A model generated the notes under the pieces. It saw only the letters and a program-made list of their open reading frames with translations, was not told the DNA's origin and did not search any database. From Septoria linicola (lineage: Eukaryota; Ascomycota; Dothideomycetes; Mycosphaerellales; Mycosphaerellaceae), in the NCBI GenBank assembly GCA_024114885.1, contig CP099423.1:2170001-2234000 (forward strand): a DNA stretch of 64,000 nucleotides. The letters are read 5' to 3'. The position numbers were made by a program, and so were the translations under genes. This document shows, one piece after another, positions 58,550 through 64,000 of this stretch. How positions within the stretch are numbered: the stretch's first letter is position 1; each line of letters begins with the position of its first letter.

Positions 58550-61540
58550 ATTTGTTATACTATATACTAAGGAACTAAGAAGCTACTTTTACGTAGGACT
58601 TTACGTATTTAGGCCGAATTAATCCTAATATTACTCTACTATAGAAGATTTAGATAGTTCCTTACGAGCTATAGTAGTATCTAGGCTTCAAGCTAAACCT
58701 ATCGCTATAGTATATAGTAGAGGATATACTAAGATAACGAATCTAAGCTAGAACTCTTAAGCTATACTATAGTACCTATCGAAACCTGTACTTCCTTATT
58801 AGTAAGAAGATAGAGGTAGAGAAGCCTAAGAAGTATCGGTTAATTAACGTAGCTTAGAAGTTTAATCAAGTTACTATAAGAGACTTAAACTTGCTACCTA
58901 ACGCTAAGGGTTTCTCTAAGGACTTTACTAGTTACGCGCTAGCCTCGTTAGTTAATATCTTCTCTAGATATAACTAAATCCTACTCGATAAATTATATAG
59001 AGACCTTATAGGCTTTAACTTACTACTAGGCTTGTTATAGTAGATAACGTTACCGTAAGGAGCTACGAATTCTATTACCTAGTTCGTTCGTATTATTAAT
59101 CAAGTACTTATAGAGTATGTCTCGTATAAGGTATAGCCGTTCCTTAATAATATTAGTATTAAAGAGCCTAAGACGAAGTACGATAGTAAAGAGGTTAAAC
59201 CTAGCCTCTACTACTACGTTATTAAACATATTATAGCTATAGACGACGTTCTCTATAATATAGAACGGGCTAATATAATAGTAGCTTTTAATAAGCTATA
59301 GCTCTATTACGAACAATTAGTAATCGTTAGTTACCTTACTAGTATCGATAGTCGCTATCTAGACTTCGTAAGAGTAGCGAAGATTAAGAAATAGCCGACT
59401 CTAGAGAATTAGAAGAAGGTTCGAATCTTCCTCGGCGTAGTTACGTACTACTACGTCTAGGTTAAAGGTTTTACGATTATCCTTACTCTACTATTTAAAC
59501 TCTTATAGAAGGATACTAAGTTTTAATAGACTACTAAATACTAACTAGCTAAAGACGTCGTCTTAAAGGTACTAGTTTTAGCCCTAGCCCTAGTTACTCT
59601 TAACTATAGAGAAGGAGTAGGACTTATTATCGTAGGCGTAGATTCGAGTAGTAAAGGTTAGGGATATACGCTTTCCTAATATAATCGAGACGAGCTACTC
59701 CTTCGCTATCTAGTCCGATATAAGTCCGGCCTATTTAACCTAGTATAGGTTAAGTACGATACTAGAAAGCGCGAATACCTTAGTATACTAAAGACGTTAA
59801 AGAAGCTAAAGCTATAGCTATTCGGAGTATACTTCTAACTAGAGATTAATATAAATACCCTCGTTTACTAGCTTAATAAGGCTACCTCTAATTTACCGAA
59901 TATAGTAATAACGTACTAGCTAGTATAGATCTACCTCTTCGACTTTAACGTTATATATGTTCCTAGTAAGAAGTATATAGCTCTAGATTCGTTATCGAGA
60001 AAGCCTACTACGCCTAAAGATATAGAAGCTATAGAATAGGAAGAAGACGTAGATCTAATAATTAACGAGTAATTCTTTAATACCTTTTACGTTAACGCTT
60101 TCTCTATATAGGTAATTTAGAGCGAGCTACCTATAATTAATAGGATCTACTCTTAAGAGTTAATAAATATCGCTTTCGTACTTATACGAATATAAAGACC
60201 TAAGAGAGTTTCTAATAACGAGTATAAGCGGTTAAGGAAGAAGGGTCAGCTATTTTATATTAAGAATAACTAGCTCTAGCGCTAAGAGCGAGTAGCTAGA
60301 CTCCTATAGCGAGTTATTAATAAACCTAAAGCGCTAGCTCGTATTATTAAGGTATACTATTATAAGAACAGTTATCGTAGCGCTAAACAGACGTATAATC
60401 TTATCTAGAAACGATAGTAGTAGGATAGAGTCTAGGCTTAGATCTCGCTCGCTATTTAGTAGTATACTATTTATAGTCTTTAGTATAGACGATAGGTACC
60501 TAGAGAACTATAAATCCCGCTCTAGGTTATAGTCGGCTAGAGGTAGTATATCGACGGCTTATATATCTCGAAGAACTATTCGCTAATAGTTATACGCGAA
60601 TCTCTATCGCGCTAGCTAGAAGTACGTATATTCTAGTACCTAGCGAAGAGTATCTCCTTAGTATAGATAGTAAGGTTTATATAGGAAGAGATCTTTTACT
60701 AGTAGAGTGCCGCTATAGAAGTTATCCTTAACAACTATAAGACTAACCTTAGTAATATAGAGAAGCTACTACTATCGTATAGTATTAAACGTATTAATAT
60801 TTCGCTATACTACTCTTAGTCTAACGCTATCGTTAAAGTCGGCTATAAGACAATATTAGACGCTTACTTAAAGCTCTCTAATAGCGGCCTTTATACGATT
60901 CGTAACTATATTCTAGTAGTTCTATAGGCGGAGAGAACGATAATAGTCTCTACTACTAGCCTAATACCGTCGAAGGTAATAATTAAGCGTAACGTAGTAC
61001 TACTAATCGAGCTAGAATACTATACCTTCTAGATTATAGATTAGGGCAAGGTTAAGACTAGAGTAGAGCTCCTTACAATTCGAGCTTAAGCCCTAGAAGC
61101 TATAGAAACGACTATAGAAGAAGGACGACTACGTTAATAGCGTCTCTAAGAATAGAACAAGGCGTACTTCGATAAATATCGCTATATAGACCTTACTATA
61201 TTAAAGAAAGGAGATCTCGTATTAGTATACTACTCTAAGTTAAAAACTAGCTTCTCCTATAAGCTTACGTTTAGGTAGGAAGGCCTTTTTAGGATATCTA
61301 AAGTATTATAGAGAGGTATATCGTATAAGCTTAAGGAACTAGATAGCTTAAAACGAGAGTATATCTATAAGAGGATAGATCTTAAGAAATATATCTTTCT
61401 ATAAGAAAACCTAAAGCTAGTTCCGGATTAGGTTAAACTAGAAGAAGTACTACTACTAATAGAGAAAGTTATAGAACTAGGACTTCTACTTAGGTACAAG
61501 TATCTATAGATCTTTATTAGTAAGCTATTAGTAATAACTT
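58550..61540 (+). pseudogene. Gypsy-2 pol relic: reverse transcriptase, RNase H, integrase
   Basis: Reverse transcriptase spans about 58,640-59,500: NLLPNAKGFSKDFTSYALAS, FSRYNQILLDKLYRDL, TLPQGATNS and VQPFLNNISIK (the site of the family's F-DD motif). RNase H lies at about 59,560-60,010, with KREYLSILKTLKKLKLQLFG and FNVIYVPSKKYIALDSLSRK, the classic C-terminal end. Integrase runs from about 60,230 with KALARIIKVYYYKNSYRSAK, IVGQRQYIDGLYISKN and SVIKRINISLYYS-like core text, then a chromatin-facing tail with KKGDLVLVYYSKLKTS and GLFRISKVLQRGISYKL to about 61,530. Domain order RT, RNase H, integrase identifies Ty3/gypsy. Stops are almost all TAA or TAG. Confidence 0.82.
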
Positions 61541-61749
61541 AAGAAGAAAGAGAGAGTTATATACGCTAGCTACTAATAGAGCTTAAAGAGGAAGTAGAAG
61601 ACTTAGTAAGCTAAAGGCTAAAGCTAGCCTAGTAGAGCTAAAGAAGTAGAAATTCGATAGGCGATACTTAATTAGAGGTATAAGCTAAGATCTAGCTACT
61701 AAAGCCTAGCCTCTACTATAAAAGAGCTAATCTTCCTAAGTCTATACTA

Positions 61750-61990
61750 TCCTAAGCGCTTCTTTTATTCCTAGAGCTCTAATCTAATCTTCTCGAGCGC
61801 TTCTCTTATTCCTAAAGCTACTATTAAGCTCTAATTAGAGCTTCCTAAGCTTGTAATTTACTAGACTAGTAGAAATCTAGCTAAATCTTAGCTATCCTAA
61901 GTACTTCTTTTATTCCTAAAGCTACTATTAAGCTCTAATCTAAGCCTCCTAAGCTTCTCTTTTACTAGATTAGTAGAAATCTAGCTAATC
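61750..61990. repeat. Tandem repeat of about 105 bp after Gypsy-2 pol
   Basis: Two units of about 105 bases (about 61,797-61,901 and 61,902-61,990) share cttattcctaaagctactat and tagtagaaatctagcta, with a partial third at 61,750-61,796. They follow the end of pol. Confidence 0.7.
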
Positions 61991-63319
61991 CTAACTGTCT
62001 CGACGCTATTTTCTATAGCTAAGATAAGTATCTATATAGCTAGTTACTCTTCTAAGCTTAACTTTTAAGTATAGACTTTATATCTACTAGCTAACCTACT
62101 ATCCTACTCCTTTTTCTAAGTCCTAAGCCTACTATCGCTATAAAAGTTAGCTATCCTAAGCTACTTTCTACTACTAGGTCTTAAAATCTAAGCTAGATCT
62201 ATACTTCTAAAGCTTTTTTCTACTAGCGATTTCTAAGGTTAGTATTACGATCTATCTTCCTAGAGCCCTTTTCTATTACCGATTAGCGAAGTAAGATAAT
62301 AATTTTCTATCTTAAAGGTCTTTTTACTACTAATTTTCGCCTAACTAAAGGAATCGCTAAAGATATTAGTTTCTAATAGAGAATTCTTAAAGTTTAAGGT
62401 TTTTTAGCCTATATAAAGATAGAGAAGCTTGAATCCTTAGTAATAACGGCTCTAATAGCTCCTTTCTAGCTATTAATTATAGCGCTAGCGGTCTCTTACG
62501 ATATAGAAAGCGCGATCTAGTAAGTCGACTAGGTATATAAAAAATAAGGCTCTTTTAAGTTAGTAGGAGTAACGACGATAGTATCTAAGTCTTAGTCCTT
62601 ATTAGTAATAGTAAGGTATATACTATAGTAGTTAGTAGTAGCGTTAGTAGTATACGACGGCTATAGAAGCGTTAAGGTAAAGTAAACTTTTAGTTGTCTT
62701 TTTAAACGATAACTAAAACCTTATATAACTAAGCCTTATATATAGACCCCTAATCCTAATAGTAGTTACGCTACTACGATAAGGTATATAATTAGACTAC
62801 TTTTACGCTCTAAACGATCTCTTCTTCCTTATTAACTATTAATTAGTTACTATAGAGCCTTACTTCTATTAGGTTCGGTTCTTATCTTTCGTTACTACCT
62901 AGTAACGCTATATAGCTATTTATATACGTAAGTAGTAACTAGTATAATAGAAAACTCTATAACCGGTTACGCGCCCGACCCTCCTCGCTATTTAAGTCAC
63001 TTATTACTATTTACGCGCTTTATATCGCTCTAAGCTACTAATACGACTAATTAAAGACGTTCCCTTTCTCTATTACGTATAAAGAACAAGACTTCCTCTT
63101 TCTAGCGTTCTTTAACGCCTAAGCTATTAAGACTAGCGCTTTCGCCTTCTACCTCGCCTATTCGAAGTCCTATATAAGAACTACTTAGATAAGAGTCTCT
63201 AAAGAAACGACGAAAGATAGCTTCTTTAAGTTCTATATAAGGTATAGCGCTCGCTCGTACTAATCGTGAAGGCTCTCTTGTTAGTTTCTAGGCCTTAAGC
63301 GGACCTCTTACTAGTATAA
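61991..63319. other. Gypsy-2 region between pol and accessory frame
   Basis: This 1.3 kb is part of the element, because from 62,283 it matches Gypsy-1 (33,194 downwards). No clear coding frame was found. It contains ctcttttaagttagtagg and several CT-rich runs and may be an internal untranslated or promoter region for the downstream frame. Confidence 0.45.
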
Positions 63320-64000
63320 CGAACCTTAATAATACTACCGAAGCTATTCTGTCGCTAGAGATACTATAAGACTAAGAGGAGAGCGTCGACTTAGTACTTA
63401 AGTAAGTCGAGAAAGTAAACGATAAGATAAAGATCGGCGTATTTAACTTCTTTAAATACCTCTCTACTAAGATTTTACTAAAGTACCTTAACGCGTAGAG
63501 CGTAAAGCGCGATAATATAAAGAAGATATACTAAGAAGGCTAAGACTTAGTAAAGGAGAGAAACTTAATCTAGTAGTAGCTACGTATAGAGTTTAGGCAC
63601 GAGTAGAACTTCTCTTTCCTTAACTAAGTCTTATATAATAAAGAGATACTTAGGAACCTTCGTTAATAGTTAAATAAGTATAAAGGCGTCTTTAAAGAGA
63701 GCGAGCCTAAAGACTAGGTTTTCTTAGCGTAGTAAAAGTAAGATCGTTTCTATTAGTAGGTAGCGAATATATTCTCTCGTAGCTAGTATTTTTAGCTATA
63801 GAGAAGTAAGAAGACTCCTAGCTCGTAAGGCTTAGGCTTTATTAATATAAACTTAGATAGGAGACGCTACTAGAACAAGTTTAAGAAGGAGCTCTCGTAG
63901 GTCGACGTATTTAGCTATAAGATAAGAGAAGCGCGCCTAGAGGTAGGCTATAGACTTAATTAGTACGGATTTACGGTCAAGCTTACTAAAGGAGAGACCT
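63320..64000 (+). pseudogene. Gypsy-2 accessory reading frame, RIP-mutated, runs off the window
   Basis: From about 63,320 to the window end one frame contains only TAA/TAG stops and no TGA; read as Gln it gives a continuous segment of about 226 residues. It is rich in Lys, Gln, Glu and Leu (for example VNDKIKIGVFNFFKYLSTKI and SFLNQVLYNKEILRNLRQQL), so coiled coil is likely, followed by GLGFININLDRRRYQNKFKK. The same frame occurs in Gypsy-1 at the expected distance. Position between integrase and 3' LTR is where envelope-like or accessory genes occur in some gypsy elements, but no signal peptide or membrane segment is seen. The function is unknown. Confidence 0.6.

Larger units (their letters stand above)
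53462..64000 (+). mobile_element. Gypsy-2: large Ty3/gypsy element, continues past the window
   Basis: The element starts with a 278-base LTR identical in layout to those of Gypsy-1. Leader, gag, protease-like region, reverse transcriptase, RNase H, integrase, a tandem repeat zone and an accessory frame follow on the plus strand. CA and TG survive in places (for example in the LTR and near 54,340-54,360), so it is less mutated than Gypsy-1. By comparison with Gypsy-1, its 3' LTR should end near position 66,200, for a total of about 12.8 kb. Confidence 0.85.

Noticed and set aside
61750..61990. Regular repeats as a CRISPR-like array
   Set aside because: There are only two to three imperfect units of about 105 bases, no unique spacers, and the host is a eukaryote.

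Overview
The window is fungal nuclear DNA, most likely from a filamentous ascomycete of the Dothideomycetes (perhaps Mycosphaerellaceae; the class is an inference). Genes have short GT-AG introns and CT-rich leaders, and the protein families are ascomycete (a full-length Snt2, a DUF3659/LEA repeat protein, an AsaB/CmcJ-type enzyme). Large blocks show extreme repeat-induced point mutation (RIP): TpG and CpA are almost absent by eye, so ATG codons hardly exist and former CAA/CAG/TGG codons read as TAA/TAG.

Layout. (1) 1-22,080 is normal-composition DNA with four plus-strand genes: SNT2 (chromatin reader with BAH, PHD, SANT and zinc-finger modules), a paired helix-turn-helix protein that looks like a transposase DNA-binding region without a catalytic domain, an IQ-motif protein like plant IQM, and a 2,155-residue LEA-like protein with 19 DUF3659-type repeats and a short spliced-on 3' exon. 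About 3.2 kb between the last two holds no gene I can support. (2) 22,080-42,700 is RIP-mutated nested retrotransposons. A degraded copia (Copia-1) lies first. A second copia family follows, with 275-277 bp LTRs. One plus-strand copy (Copia-3) is split inside its 3' LTR by a gypsy element (29,247-42,081, 278 bp LTRs, target duplication ATATT), and that gypsy carries a complete minus-strand copia (33,195-39,491) where its pol region should be. (3) 42,700-46,690 is a 4 kb island of normal DNA with two minus-strand genes: an intact AsaB/CmcJ-like enzyme gene and an aldehyde dehydrogenase that has all its exons but two in-frame TGA codons. (4) 46,690-64,000 is RIP-mutated again: a complete 1,813 bp Fot1/pogo-type element with perfect 23 bp inverted repeats, a second pogo transposase relic interrupted by a solo copia LTR with a perfect 5 bp target duplication, an unclassified block, a copia 3' end, and a less-mutated plus-strand gypsy (from 53,462, running out of the window). 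Comparing the two gypsy copies suggests a roughly 12.8 kb element with an extra reading frame between pol and the 3' LTR.

The four left-arm genes are housekeeping or regulatory and do not form a pathway. The island pair could be a remnant of a small metabolic cluster. All coordinates were read by eye; splice sites and repeat edges within degraded DNA may be off by a few bases unless a duplication or inverted repeat fixes them. Restorations of RIP-mutated frames are described by family match only.
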